From positions 27,425,445-27,489,444 of the forward strand of contig CP141132.1 in NCBI GenBank assembly GCA_035236585.1: a stretch of 64,000 bases of DNA. The letters are read 5' to 3'. A model generated the notes under the pieces. That model saw only the letters and a list, made by a program, of their open reading frames with translations, did not search any database and was not told the origin of the DNA. This document shows positions 1 through 11,309 of the stretch, piece after piece. The translations under genes and the position numbers were made by a program. Numbering within the stretch: the stretch's first letter is position 1; every line of letters begins with the position of its first letter. The stretch comes from Warburgia ugandensis (Eukaryota > Streptophyta > Magnoliopsida > Canellales > Canellaceae).

Positions 1-114
1 CCCCTGTTGTCTTCCACCTCCAGATTTCTCCAGAAACCCTCCTTTCACAATTTCTCTAGAAAACACCAGGGGAAATGGCGGCACTGCCATTGAGGGGCAC
101 TGCCTTCTTCCCCC

Positions 115-122
115 TATAAATA
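115..122 (+). promoter_or_regulatory. TATA box of element A LTR (5' copy)
   Basis: TATAAATA follows a C-rich stretch and lies ~390 bp into the reconstructed LTR. The same site is kept in the 3' LTR at 6081-6088. Position and sequence fit an LTR RNA polymerase II promoter; transcription itself is inferred. Confidence 0.7.
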
Positions 123-608
123 CCCCATCTCCCCCCTCTTCAAAATCACATTTTTCCAGTCGTTTGGGACTAGGGTTTTTGGCAAATCGGAAACCCGTCT
201 CAACCCAGTATTTCTATGTTTTTCGGCAATGGCCAGGCCCTAGTCAGGCTGGCCATTCTCCCCATTTCCCCTCTCTTCTCTTTTCTAGCCTTGCACGACG
301 TTCGGATTTTCTTCTTCGTGGGTTCTAATGAGCATAGGGTTTTTTAAGCGGAAAGGAGGAGCCACATCACCCGAAAAAGGGCTTCTCTAGGCACCCAGGT
401 AAGCCCCTCCTTCCCTTCTCTCCATTTCACTTTCCCCAGGCCAAGATCCATGCTGGATCTGATCTTTTTCCCAACCGATTTTTCCAGTCGGAGAAGATGA
501 AGCCGGTTCATCCGACCTTGTACAAACCAAGCATCCCAAGGACACCTTGCTCCACCTGTGCCTAGGACTAGGTCCCTGGGATGGGTTCCGGGCATACAAC
601 AGTGCGTA

Positions 609-874
609 CACTGTCCCAGGTGTGGCCTTCAGGTGCACGCGATGTGGGGCACGAGTCCTGGCTCGACCAGGATGCACGGGGTGCCCTGGGAGCTGAGACG
701 CACCATGCTACACCAAAGGTGATTTCGTGAGGCGCCATCCAAGATGCATGCTATAACACTTTGCTTGAGCATGCATGTGCACGTGTAAAACACGGTCCCT
801 AGCACGGCCTTTAGGCGCGCACGCACGTGAGGCGGTCGCAGTTCAACCAGGATACTCGGGTGTCCTGGGAACTG
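609..874 (+). repeat. Diverged GC-rich direct repeat inside LTR A
   Basis: Two units of ~85 bp (609-693 and 790-874, about 181 bp apart) share GGTCCC/TGTCCC, GGCCTT, ACCAGGAT and CCTGGGA in the same order. The block is clearly richer in G+C than the rest of the LTR. In the 3' LTR, solo LTR B1 sits between the two units. Confidence 0.65.
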
Positions 875-1962
875 GTACATGTGGACCCAATGAGACTTTA
901 AAGTTATGATTAGAGGACAAATTATAGAGTTAACCATGGAATAGTACATCATATCATAGGATCTTGCCTGACAAAATGAATTAGGCAAGGACCATGGACC
1001 CTAAAGGCAGATCTAGCGATCTAATGTTTAAATAGATTGAAATTGATAAGGACTCCTTGTACCCATTCATATCCAGGAGTTTATAAATGAGACCCAGGGA
1101 CGGGTTGAGTGATAAAGGACGCGACTCCAGGAGACTTTAAGGTAGGTGCTCTATTGCTACTAGACTTTTAAAAAGAGCCATGATTGTTTTGAATGCATGT
1201 TTTAAGTATAAGTATATGACTTGTTTAGCATGACTTAATTCAGTGTACATATGATAAATACATTATGCATAGACATGTTTTGCAAACAATTGCATATATT
1301 GCATGATTTGTGAGCATTGAGTTCTTGAAAAATTGCATGTCCTTGAGGGTTACCAGGGACCCAAAAAGGACAGGTTTTGAAAAAGAGGTTTTCGCTTGTT
1401 TGATCTTATATGATTTGGGCTAATAAACTCATGGGCGCTATGCCGAGAGGTCTGGGTTGGCCTCCGGCCTCTACCACTACTAGGTGGAATGGGTATCACA
1501 CCCAAAAAGGGCAACGTCCCTACGTCGACTGCATGTGGTACAGAGGGCTGCCACTAGTGTCACGGCACTGGGTCGATGTGTCATATGCCCCGTGGAGGCT
1601 ATGACCGAGTGTCCTCAGGTACGCGGGGACGACACGGTGGCGAGGTCGTGGGCATAGTTTGGGCCCTATGTTTTCGTGGATTTACTTGCATTGCATATGG
1701 CATGACATGAGGTTGGTCGACCATACCATACCAGATATCCATGAGTTGGATTCAGTTGAGCATCTTATGCATATCGTTATGTTTATGATATATGATACTT
1801 TCGACTTGGATTATGCTATTTCTTTAAGTCGTCAGTATTCCAATTCGACAGTGGTTTTTAATATCGATATTGACCATGATTGTTCGAACATGCACATGTT
1901 TTAAAGAGCATATGATTTTAAACATAGCATACATTGTAAAACTAGTAGTGATAGACTCCTAC

Positions 1963-1981
1963 TGAGTATAGTATATACTCA
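1963..1981 (+). other. Stem-loop in LTR A
   Basis: TGAGTATA and TATACTCA flank a 3-base loop, giving a perfect 8-bp stem about 390 bp before the LTR end. It is kept at 12585-12603 in the other LTR. Equivalent hairpins occur at the same relative place in LTR families B, E and F. Confidence 0.7.
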
Positions 1982-2376
1982 CCCTATCCTTAACATTTTT
2001 CAGGATAGTTCCATCCAAGAGTAGAGGACACCTATGTTAGTGCTATGAGTAAGAAAAATCAAAAGGAGATAATTATACATGTAAGTAAACACTCTACCCT
2101 TTGGACATGTATTTGGATTTATTCGCAGTTGGTCTGTGTGCTATGACCGGATAGACCTGGGGAAAAACATTTATGATTTCTGAAGTGTTTCAAAAACTAC
2201 TTTGATTATTGTGAAAGCAAATGACACTCGGGGTTTTCAAAATGAGTTTAAAACAAAAGATTTTCCCCTGCATAGCATGGTTTTTATAAAATGGTTTTCA
2301 AATAGGGATGCATCCTGCCTTTGGAATTTAGATCTTGCATTTTAAAAATGCATGGGAAAACCCGGGTCGTCACAGT

Positions 2377-2389
2377 TGGTATCAGAGCC
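2377..2389 (+). other. Primer-binding site, initiator tRNA-Met type (element A)
   Basis: TGGTATCAGAGCC starts two bases after the CA end of the 5' LTR. This is the usual complement to the 3' end of plant initiator tRNA-Met used to prime minus-strand DNA synthesis. Confidence 0.93.
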
Positions 2390-5300
2390 CAGGTTTTATC
2401 CTTTCACAGCCAATCCAGCTTGTCCAAGGGTCATAGACAATAGAGAAAATCAAGGAGAAGCAGTATAAATAGGAGTAGTAGAGGTGACTACTTCTAATTG
2501 AGGATTACAATATCAATGCACAAGGCAGTTCACCATAAATAAATAGGTGAAACACGCTTGGTTTAACAAATAATTAGGCAGAGGACAGTGCAACCCTTAT
2601 CCAAAATCTAGTCTATGACGACTTAAGGATTAAGGATTGTTGTATGGTGCAAATATGAAAACTCATATATGGATCATATTATGATGAGAATGATGAATGA
2701 GGATGTTAGTGGACTTGTTAGTAGATAGTTCTGACCTGCACTAAAGTAATCTCATCAAAGGTGAGAAAATTGAAGAACCTAGATGACTATCTTACCATCA
2801 TAAAGAATATCAGAATATGAGTACACTATCACAAGGATATGATATAAGTATGATAGGGGATGTAAAAGACAGATTTTGAGAAGATTTTGATGATAATCTA
2901 AGAGGGATGAGAATGCAAGATGACATTGGGAGATAATTGTGACTCGTACGTGATTAAGAGAAACATAACACAAACATGATAGGGAAATAAATTCGACTGA
3001 GTTATCAAAAGATTTTTGACGATAATATTGGGGATGATAGATCTATGATAATAGATTGATCCTAACATGAACTTAGTATAGCATGACCAAAATGTCAATG
3101 CCATTATTAAGACATTGTATGAATTTTATTGAGGCTATAGGCAATTGAGGATTTCAATGATCTTAAGACAGTTTAGAATTTCTGAGAAGCATTCAGTTTA
3201 TCATATATTTTACGTAAAGGAATAGATGAAGTATCAATTATATGCAATAAAGCATATAGAGACATTGATCCAGGTAGACGAAATGAGGATTTTGAAGAAA
3301 AGAGAGAAAGAGATAGAGATGTAACTATAAGTATTCGATGAATATTGAATATTCAAAAGAAGAAGATCATGACTCTATGAAGATACATACAATTCTATCA
3401 TCTTGAATCCTATAGGAAGGTAGATCAAACAAATGCAAAGGAATAAAACTAGGTAAGTTGGTGATCTTATTGTAAAAGAGTATAAAAGAGGGAAAGCATA
3501 TGGGGTTTAAGAAATTTTCAAAGAAGAATGGCAACCAACTAGAAATTAAATTCTACAAATGGTTTGATATCAATTATTACAATTAGATTCTAATCAGATC
3601 CATTAGCTTTTGGGGAACACCAATGGATATAATAAAAAGGAAAATTTGGTGATATCTCACCTTGCCACTACATGAGTAAATAAAGTTATATTGAAAAAGG
3701 AATTAGGCCAGGACAGTGACTTGTCCATCTATCTATCTTCAGCAAGAAGGGTACCATCAAGGATCAAATGACGGTCTTGCTATCATAAATTGGAAGACCA
3801 AATATCTTAAGAATATTATTTAGTCATTACCTTTAGAGTACTGTTGACTAAATAAAGGTGTCCCACCCTAATTAATCAAGTATGTTAGTATCTATGAGTT
3901 AGTAGTCGAAGTTATATACTCAGAGGGATATTATGAGTTTTTAGACATGAGTTTTACCTAAAAGATTACTTGTTAGACTAAATCATTTGAGGGTATGAGG
4001 TCAGTTGATTAGGCCACATCATGGAGGAGCTACAAGCACAATAAATACAGTAACAACTGAGACAGTTGCAAAAATAAGAAGTGATCTAAACCAATGTGAA
4101 AGATTTTTCAAACCTTAGTGGCTACCATGACAAGGTGAAGAAATTACTTTGGGTCTAAGAAATACTGCTGACTTCGATTGAAAAGAAAGGTAGATAAGTG
4201 CCGATCACTTTAGAGACCCTTGAGCTTATGACATAGATATATGTAGAAAGAGATCAATAGGTAATCAAATAAAGTCTTTCTATATGTCTACGAAAATGTT
4301 CCATGCTTACCTGAGTATTTTTCAAATTTGATGATTTAATAGCTTTAGCATAACTCGATGTAGTAGCTATTGAACGAGAACTGCTATTATAAGCTAAGTA
4401 TGAGAAGGCACTTGAAAGATAAATTAAGGAGGCACTTGAAAGATAAAATTTGAGGAATTGAGAAAATTACTACTTATGAGGATACCTCCTAACAATACAG
4501 ACTGCATGATTGACGATAAAGATTGAACAATATATTAACATAAGGGATGGAAGGAGAAAAGGTGAGATGGCTAGCACACTATAAGGTGAAGATTTGATGT
4601 TACATTACCTTTAGACAAATAGTTAGTTGTTATGAGCATATACCAAGTACAAAAAAATCAATTAAAGGAATTTCCTAAGGACTAACCTTATTGGATTGAG
4701 TATACAACTTTTGGACTAAAAGGTTACGAAGAAAAACATCAAGCAAAGAAAGGATAAATAAGATAATGACAAAAGATTCAACCATGACCTAGTAAGGGTA
4801 CTCGGTTATGAATAAAAGACTTTTTGCTTTACATAAATGGGAACATTATTGAAAATCCTAATGACCAATTGATGTGAATAATGAGATAGGCCCTTAGACG
4901 AGAACATTTGACCCATGATGATGAATCAACCATTAACATTTGACATGAGAAAAGCATTTAATGAATTCAATAATTATGAAACTGGATATAGAGTTAGGAC
5001 ATTTTACTTTCAGTATATGATAAGGTCCTCGATGGAAGAAGCTAGTAATTGGCTTTCATGAGTTTATTTTGAATATAATTTTGGTCGAGGAATCAAGTCA
5101 CATATGGAAAATGACAGACAGTTGAACTTCAAAGTTAATCAAGGGTTTGGCTGTAGAGCACATGATACTATGTCAGTTATTGAAGTATCTTGGGGACAAA
5201 TATAAAATGTAAGAAGCAAAGTTAGACACAATAGAAAGAAGGTAACTTTTTTGGACATGTGGATGATGAAAGAGATCACTCGATGAAAGGGATTATCCTA

Positions 5301-5677
5301 TGATATTCAAAATAGAAGAAATAAGATCATATGATCTCAAGGAAGTATGGAGTAATTTATACATGAATAAAGAAGCATGATCCTATGAGGAGACTATCCC
5401 ATACCTGATGAGAAAAGTATATGCATCTAAGGATTTCGGGATAGATGAATTACCGCTAGAAACCAGTATTATTAAACTGGTACGTATGGAGTATGTATCA
5501 GAGTACGCAGCGAAAGCAGCCCTTATAGGTAAGGCCTTGAAGAAGGAACAATAAAAATGATAAATGAAGGATGAGCCTGGATTTGATTCCTAAGGGGAGA
5601 ATGCATTCACCATGCAGTTATCTAAGAGATAAAATACCTTGAAGATGATAATTTATGGAATTTCGAGGATGAAATTC
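2390..5677 (+). other. Internal region of element A, no recognisable coding sequence
   Basis: About 3.3 kb lies between the primer site and the purine tract. It is purine- and A-rich on the plus strand, and stops are frequent in all frames; the longest open stretch is only about 70 codons. I could not find a zinc knuckle, an aspartic protease triad, the RT catalytic box or integrase motifs. Either the coding part has decayed beyond recognition or this is a non-coding interior mobilised in trans. Nothing else was seen in it. Confidence 0.7.
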
Positions 5678-5690
5678 TTTTAAGGGGGTA
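5678..5690 (+). other. Polypurine tract of element A
   Basis: TTTTAAGGGGGTA lies just before the 3' LTR, preceded by TTTCGAGGATGAAATTC. That arrangement is typical of the pol end and plus-strand primer of Tekay/Del-type elements. It marks the 3' LTR start at 5695. Confidence 0.85.
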
Positions 5691-6080
5691 ATAATGTAAC
5701 GCCCGAGCAATTTACGCCATTTTTAACAAAAATTGGACATTTTATGGGAAATGAACTAAGTTAAATGTTTCACTTTATTTAGAATACTAAATAAAGGAAT
5801 TTTTAAGGAAACTTAGTACCATTAGATTCTACTCAAAAAATGGAATCCAACGCCTCAAAGAATCCCGAAAACGGAGGTCGTATGAAGAAGTTACGGCCGT
5901 TTAAAGATCAGGGGCAATTCTGTAATTTAAACAGAAAAACGCAGGGGGCCATTTTGATAACGGCACCCCCTGTCGTCTTCCACCTCCAGATTTCTCCAGA
6001 AACCCTCCTTTCACGATTTCTTCAGAAAATACCAGGGGAAATAGCGGCACTGCCATTGAGGGGCACAGCCTTCTTCCCCC

Positions 6081-6088
6081 TATAAATA
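6081..6088 (+). promoter_or_regulatory. TATA box of element A LTR (3' copy)
   Basis: TATAAATA in the same C-rich context as 115-122, at ~387 bp from the LTR start. Confidence 0.7.
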
Positions 6089-6690
6089 CCCCATCTCCCC
6101 CCTCATCAAAATCACATTTTCCCAGTCATTTGGGACAGGGGTTTCCGGCAAATTGAAAACCCATCTCAACCCAGTATTTTTGTGTTTACTGATAATGGCT
6201 AGGCCCAAGTCAGGTCGACCATTCTCCCTATTTCCCCTCTCTTCTCTTTTCCGGCCTTGCACGACGTTGGGATTTTCTTCTTCATGGGTTTCGGCGAGCA
6301 TAGGGTTTTCAAGCGGAATGGAGGAGCCGTACCAATCGAAAAAGGGCATCCCCAGGCTATGCAAGTAAGCCCCTCCTTCCCTTCTCTCCGTTTCACTTTC
6401 CTCAAGCCAAGATCCATGCTGGATCTGATCTTTTTCCCAGCCGGTTTTTCCAGCCAGAGAAGATGAAGCCGGTTCAGCCGACCTTGTACGAACCAGGCGT
6501 CCCTAGGACGCCATGCTCCACCTGTGCCTGGGACTGGGTCCCTCGGATGGGTTCCGAGCATACGAAAGTCCGTACACTGTCCCAGGTGTGGGCTTCGGGT
6601 GCGCGCGCAACGTGGGGCACGGGTCCTGACTCGACCAGGATACATGGGATGCCCTGGGAGCTGAGATGCGCCATGCTGCACCAAAGGTGC

Positions 6691-6695
6691 GTTTG
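6691..6695. repeat. Left target-site duplication of solo LTR B1
   Basis: GTTTG directly abuts the LTR and pairs with GTCTG at 11305-11309 (one mismatch). Removing one copy plus B1 restores the element A sequence seen near 725-735. Confidence 0.8.
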
Positions 6696-7101
6696 TGTGA
6701 CGACCTGGGTTTTTGAAACATGATTTGTAAAGTATTTTGAAAGGCAGGGCCCTTAAGAGTGTAAAAAATTTTTGCAAAACAAAGCAGCGAAAATTCTTTT
6801 ATTTATAACTTGTTTTGGAAAACCCAAGTCACCACTTCATACATAACATAAGTACAATTTGTGTACAAAATAAAATTCCATTGAAGGAATATACTTTTAT
6901 TAAACTCCAGGATCCATCCAGTGGTTCACAGTACGGCCAAATCTAGTACAATACTTGTCCAAATTACATAATCCAAAACTCAAGCTCACCATACAATAAA
7001 ACTCTCAACAAATAAAAATACATGTCTTCAAGGGCATACCGTGAAGATTATTCTCTTCAAGTCTTCTATAGTCTTCAGCTCCTAACTCTCCTTCCCTGGA
7101 T

Positions 7102-7132
7102 CTGAGATATTGCAACAAGTACAATATCTCAG
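7102..7132 (-). other. Stem-loop in LTR B1
   Basis: CTGAGATATTGCA and TACAATATCTCAG flank a 5-base loop, a 13-bp stem with one mismatch. It lies about 400-440 bp before the LTR end in RNA sense. The same palindrome is at 39384-39422 and 59492-59531, and in family E LTRs. Confidence 0.75.
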
Positions 7133-8040
7133 CAAGCAATGCTTGGTAGGAGATTCAAGAAACATAATAATTGACAGTGTAATTCCAATACTTCATATTC
7201 TCATTATCCTTAAACATACTCTGTACTTTGTAAGTTATGTATATTTATATACATACATACCCTTCATGGGTAAACTAGTTAAATTCATGAAAATAGTCCA
7301 ATATCATTCCCAACTAAGCTGATCAATTCTCTTCATTTTGAGAATTTAGTATTACAGCTAATCTCATAATGGGAATTTTCCTTCTTGGGAAACATTGGTA
7401 ATATACAATTACCTAGCATTTCATTATGCTATAACATAAGGCATTTCACTATGCCTATTCCCATATGCATCATAGTGCAAAATAATCAGAAAGGTTGCTA
7501 TGCTGTAGTTTGATCCGTACTAGCACGCTCGGATAATTACCCTATTCACCACTGATACCACGGTGGAAAATATTATGTCACTGCCCGTATGGGGGGGCAA
7601 GACTTTCACAGTGGTGACCTTCCCATAATTGCCACCACCCGACTTTTAGCATCTCATTGGGCAAGGTATCATCATATCATCAAATTTCAAGGAGCGGGTG
7701 GCCAAATCCTCATAACTCCTCTAGCAATAGCATACCCTAGGCTCATGCCTATTAAAACAAACTCACAAGCCTCCAAGCTTGTATGTAAAATAGCTTTCAT
7801 ATATATCAGACCATATGTCTGTTTACTTAGGGCTGAAATATTTTCTAGTTCCCTATTCACTTATAGTTTAGTCCTTAACCATCTTATAGGTGTTTGGTTG
7901 GATCATCAGGTTTTCAAGAGATTTAGTACAAGTATTATCATTACTCTTGTCAACATAAGATCATGAGTATAATCATGTATATCTCATGTAAATGCATTCA
8001 TCAAATCCTCTTACCTTTAAGGATTGATCTCTTTTCCCCA

Positions 8041-8520
8041 CTCTTCCATGATCTTGACCGATGTATGAAATCTGTACATCCATACATATTGTCAATGTAT
8101 AAATTATGAACAATCCTATTGATCACTAGATCTGATGTTTAGAATGATCTTTAGATCATTCATATCTAAGTATTTTTCTATCTCTAAGTCTTTGTATGTT
8201 CATCTCCTTGATCTTGATCCTTCATAGATCCTTTGATTGACAATCTACACATGTTGATAAAGATCAAGGTCCTAGATCTTCTATCATCTAGTTCTTCTTT
8301 GATCTAAGTTCAGTTCTTGGATCATCCCTATGGAGGATGATCTTGGTTTTCTTCCTTGAATCACCTTTGATCAAGGGTTTGGATTATCTAATCTAATGAA
8401 CTATAACAAGTATACTACTAAACATACATACTAAGTACAATATAGTGTTCTTATTCTTATTGTTCTTGATCATCCAAGATCTAATGGATCTTGTTTGATC
8501 GTCCTTATCTTACTTACTAT
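8041..8520 (-). other. GATC-dense block of LTR B1
   Basis: I count 18 GATC tetranucleotides in these 480 bases, where about two would be expected by chance. Many are in AGATC, GATCTT or GATCAAG contexts. A second dense stretch lies at about 9510-10190. Both recur in the other B LTRs. Role unknown; a cluster of transcription-factor sites is one possibility. Confidence 0.6.
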
Positions 8521-8599
8521 TTTTATTAGGGTTAGGTAATTTACTAACCTTTTATGCTCTTATTATTATTATTATCATTCAACCAGTTAGTGTCTTACT

Positions 8600-8890
8600 T
8601 GGGTGAAGATAATTTATTTCTTCCTATCACTAGACAACTCCTTATTTCAGGATGACCAGTACTTACCAGTTAAAGTCTGCTCAAAAAGTGGTCAATACAA
8701 CCCTCATGTAAGGAGGCGTTTAGACCTCTCTTACGTCAATGGGAGGTGAGGGAAAAGCACTTGGCTCTTGTATACCCCCTATAACCACAATGTTCAGAGT
8801 CCACTAGAGTGGTACTAGCTCAACCTTTGACAAGGTTCCTATGAGCTCTTTACCTTAAGTCCCTTTTCTAATTGATTTTAATTAATTTCC
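8600..8890 (-). repeat. Module shared between B LTRs and the Athila C1 leader
   Basis: This segment aligns by eye to 22560-22840, the leader upstream of the C1 gag, in the same orientation. Shared blocks in order include TACTTACCAGTTA, GTGGTYAATACAA, TTTAGACCTC, TGTTCAGA, CCACTAGAGTG and TCCTATGAGCTC. All long B LTRs carry it (about 41060-41340, 47780-48070, 61370-61640). Confidence 0.75.
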
Positions 8891-9369
8891 ATGGATATGC
8901 ACGATGTCATCCGTGGATGTTCATTATTTTCCTACTTTGGGCCAAGGAAATGATAAATCATTCCTTATATTGTCCTACTAACTATAGCCCTTATTAAGTC
9001 AAAATCATTCATTCATCTTAGTTGTCCATGAATTTCTATATTTCATTAGTTTACATTTTTGGTGATTTATGCTCCTTCTATCTTAACAATTGAATAAAAT
9101 TTGACAATAAGTAAATCATCAACTTGAAAGCATAAATCAAATATAAGTTTAACAACTATATACTAGCATTCTTCCTATGAATGTAACTTAAGCTAGTGAA
9201 ATAAAACTAACATGATCCTAAGTTATGAAACACATCTTCTATCATAATGAAATCATGTTTAAATCCTAATTTACACTAACATGATCCTAAGATAATCAAA
9301 TCTACTAACAAATTACTCATTTAGGGCATATCATACTAAAATTTAAAGATTACACTATCATGCTTTCTA

Positions 9370-9475
9370 ACTTAGAACATAAATCACATTTACACTTCTA
9401 TATCCAATAAAAGACAATTAAAACTTAAAACATAAATCACATTTACACTTCTATATCCAATAAAAGACAATTAAA
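9370..9475 (-). repeat. 53-bp tandem duplication in B1
   Basis: Two near-identical 53-bp units starting at 9370 and 9423 (each with ACATAAATCACATTTACAC). The related LTR at 38959-43923 has one unit, near 41870, so the duplication is specific to B1. Confidence 0.85.
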
Positions 9476-11304
9476 CTAATTTTATTAAGATTATTATAAA
9501 CCTTTAAATATGATCCAACCATTAGATCTTAGGTGTTTTCCTTTAGATTAAGGGTTTTAATTACCTTTAGGGCTTTTAATCCATTAAGATCCAAAAATCA
9601 TATCTACTTGATTTTGTCACATTTCCTCCATGATCTAACTGGATTCCATCATAATATCATCCCTTTAATCCATCCCAAGGATCTGATCATACTTGATCTC
9701 ATTGATCAAGAAGGTCCCTTTGTATTTTTTTTTTCTAATTTTAGGGTTTTTCTACCATAAAGGGTAGATCCCCTATTTTATCCATGATCTGTCCAAATTA
9801 ACCATAGATATTACTTTATTTCATTATTATATCATCGTTAAAATAAATTTCCAAGATCTGATCACCTCAGATCTTGAAGATCTTAGAAATTGGACACTTA
9901 TTTCCAAAATACAGAAATAAATTTTAGAAATATTATGACTTCATTAGAAACTAGACATTACAAGCTTTCCATAGCTTCTTTATGATCTCAATTTGGAGTT
10001 CATATGACTCCACAATCTTAAATTGAAGTTTTCAGCTGTTCCTAGGGTCCAGATTTGATCTAGGCCCATCATAATTAATCTCTCTCAATTGAGGGGTCCA
10101 AAACTGCTTAGATCTTTCTGAAACTTCTACCCTAGAGGTTTTGGACCATTCTGGATTGATTGGTGGAGTCAGATTTTTCATCTGATCACTCCATCATCAT
10201 GAATTAAGGGTTCTGTTGTTTACTTTATTTTTACCTTTTTATTACCAAAATTAATTGCAGTAAAATAAAAATTACATAAAACAATACTAAACATATATGA
10301 AAAGGATTTCCACTTACTTGATTGGAGAGAAAACCTCATTTATATGCCCAATTTAAAAAAATACCTTGTTGATGAAGATACAGCCTAAAATCCACCTTTC
10401 TTGCAAATACCGTTGTTTGAACCGTTGGATCTTAAAATTTCTTGGGTATTTTGTAGAAGAGATATGTTGGGAAGTTTTGGACGGTTGAATTGATCAAATT
10501 AGATCTGGAACTGAGTGTCTAATTAATTTTAGGTCTCGTGTTTCAATCTAAAAAGAAAAACAAGTTGAAAAGAGATCTAACTCTTGGAAATTTTGGGTTT
10601 TTGGGGAGGGATCTAGATCTAATTTTTCAAGCAGAGTGAAGATAATTTTGTGGGGAATTTATGAGGATTTTTGGAATATTTTTGGGGTTGTATGTATAGG
10701 CATTTTGGGTCTTTTTCCATGATTATAATATGTTATTTTTTTAATATAAAATGGCATGAAAGTCTTCAATGCTCCCATGCCTAATTTTTCTTCCCCATGA
10801 CCAGCTGATCTTTGTTGACCCATGTTTCACATGGGATTCTGATCAAATTGGTTGTTGGCGACGTGGTGGTCCCCATGTGGGCCCCACATGGTGTAAAAAG
10901 TCCGTTTTGCCCTTTATGCATAAAATTTTGGGTTTTATTCCCATGATCTCAAATTTGAGTGTACTTAGTGGCGTTGGATTCGTATTTCTCAGTACATTCT
11001 AAATTTTGATGTTTCATATTTTGATTTTTGGAATATTTTGATTTTTGGGTAAAATTACTATTTTACCCCTTTTGTACAAAAAATGAAAAACTTAAGGATT
11101 TCTCATCCGAATCAGAAATTTGTCATGCTTACAGTCATTTTGAAGGGTTTGCTAAGTTTAATTTCAATTTTACATATCTTATGATTTGATTATACTTTTA
11201 TAAAAAGTATATTTTAAATAACCCTAATATTTTAGCCCAAAATATCTGAAACTCAAACTTTATTGATTTTTCTCAATCAATTTACAAAAATTGGGGTTAT
11301 TATA

Positions 11305-11309
11305 GTCTG
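11305..11309. repeat. Right target-site duplication of solo LTR B1
   Basis: GTCTG, partner of GTTTG at 6691-6695. Confidence 0.8.

Larger units (their letters stand above)
1..2374 (+). repeat. 5' LTR of element A (lacks first ~270 bp)
   Basis: It matches the 3' LTR along its whole length and ends CGTCACA immediately before the primer-binding site. Comparison with the 3' LTR start at 5695 puts the missing part at about 270 bp and the full LTR near 2.65 kb. It holds a TATA box, a GC-rich duplicated block, and a short stem-loop about 400 bp before its end. It lacks a ~42-bp segment present in the 3' LTR around 11934-11978. Several short open frames cross it in both strands, but they differ between the two LTRs and look non-coding. 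Confidence 0.92.
5695..6695 (+). repeat. 3' LTR of element A, left part
   Basis: It begins TGTAACGCCC and supplies the first ~270 bp missing from the 5' LTR. Homology to the 5' LTR runs on to the point matching about position 730, where solo LTR B1 interrupts it. A second TATA box lies at 6081-6088. A 192-codon open frame on the minus strand (6199-6777) runs through the LTR into B1 and is not a gene. Confidence 0.92.
6696..11304 (-). mobile_element. Solo LTR B1 (4.6 kb) nested in the 3' LTR of element A
   Basis: On the plus strand it begins TGTGACGACC and ends GGGGTTATTATA. Read on the minus strand this is an LTR starting TATAATAACCCC (ancestral TG start mutated) and ending GTCACA. Homologous LTRs are at 38064-38958, 38959-43923, 46107-50967 and 59066 to the window end. 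There is no interior, primer site or second LTR, so it is a solo LTR left by LTR-LTR recombination. At 4,609 bp it is very long for an LTR. It belongs to the subfamily shared with 38959-43923 in its U3 half. It carries a hairpin, a GATC-dense block, an Athila-leader-like module and a 53-bp tandem duplication. Confidence 0.9.

Noticed and set aside
2377-2389. tRNA-like matches
   Set aside because: These are primer-binding sites complementary to tRNA 3' ends; no cloverleaf or internal A and B boxes were seen. The same holds for 36884-36901, 46092-46104, 51502-51519 and 52839-52851.
6199-6777. 192-codon open frame on the minus strand
   Set aside because: It runs antisense through LTR A and across the B1 insertion boundary, has no domain, and is not kept in the other LTR.
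7589-7966. 125-codon open frame, plus strand
   Set aside because: It is antisense within LTR B1; the equivalent place in B3 and B5 is interrupted and has diverged by indels.
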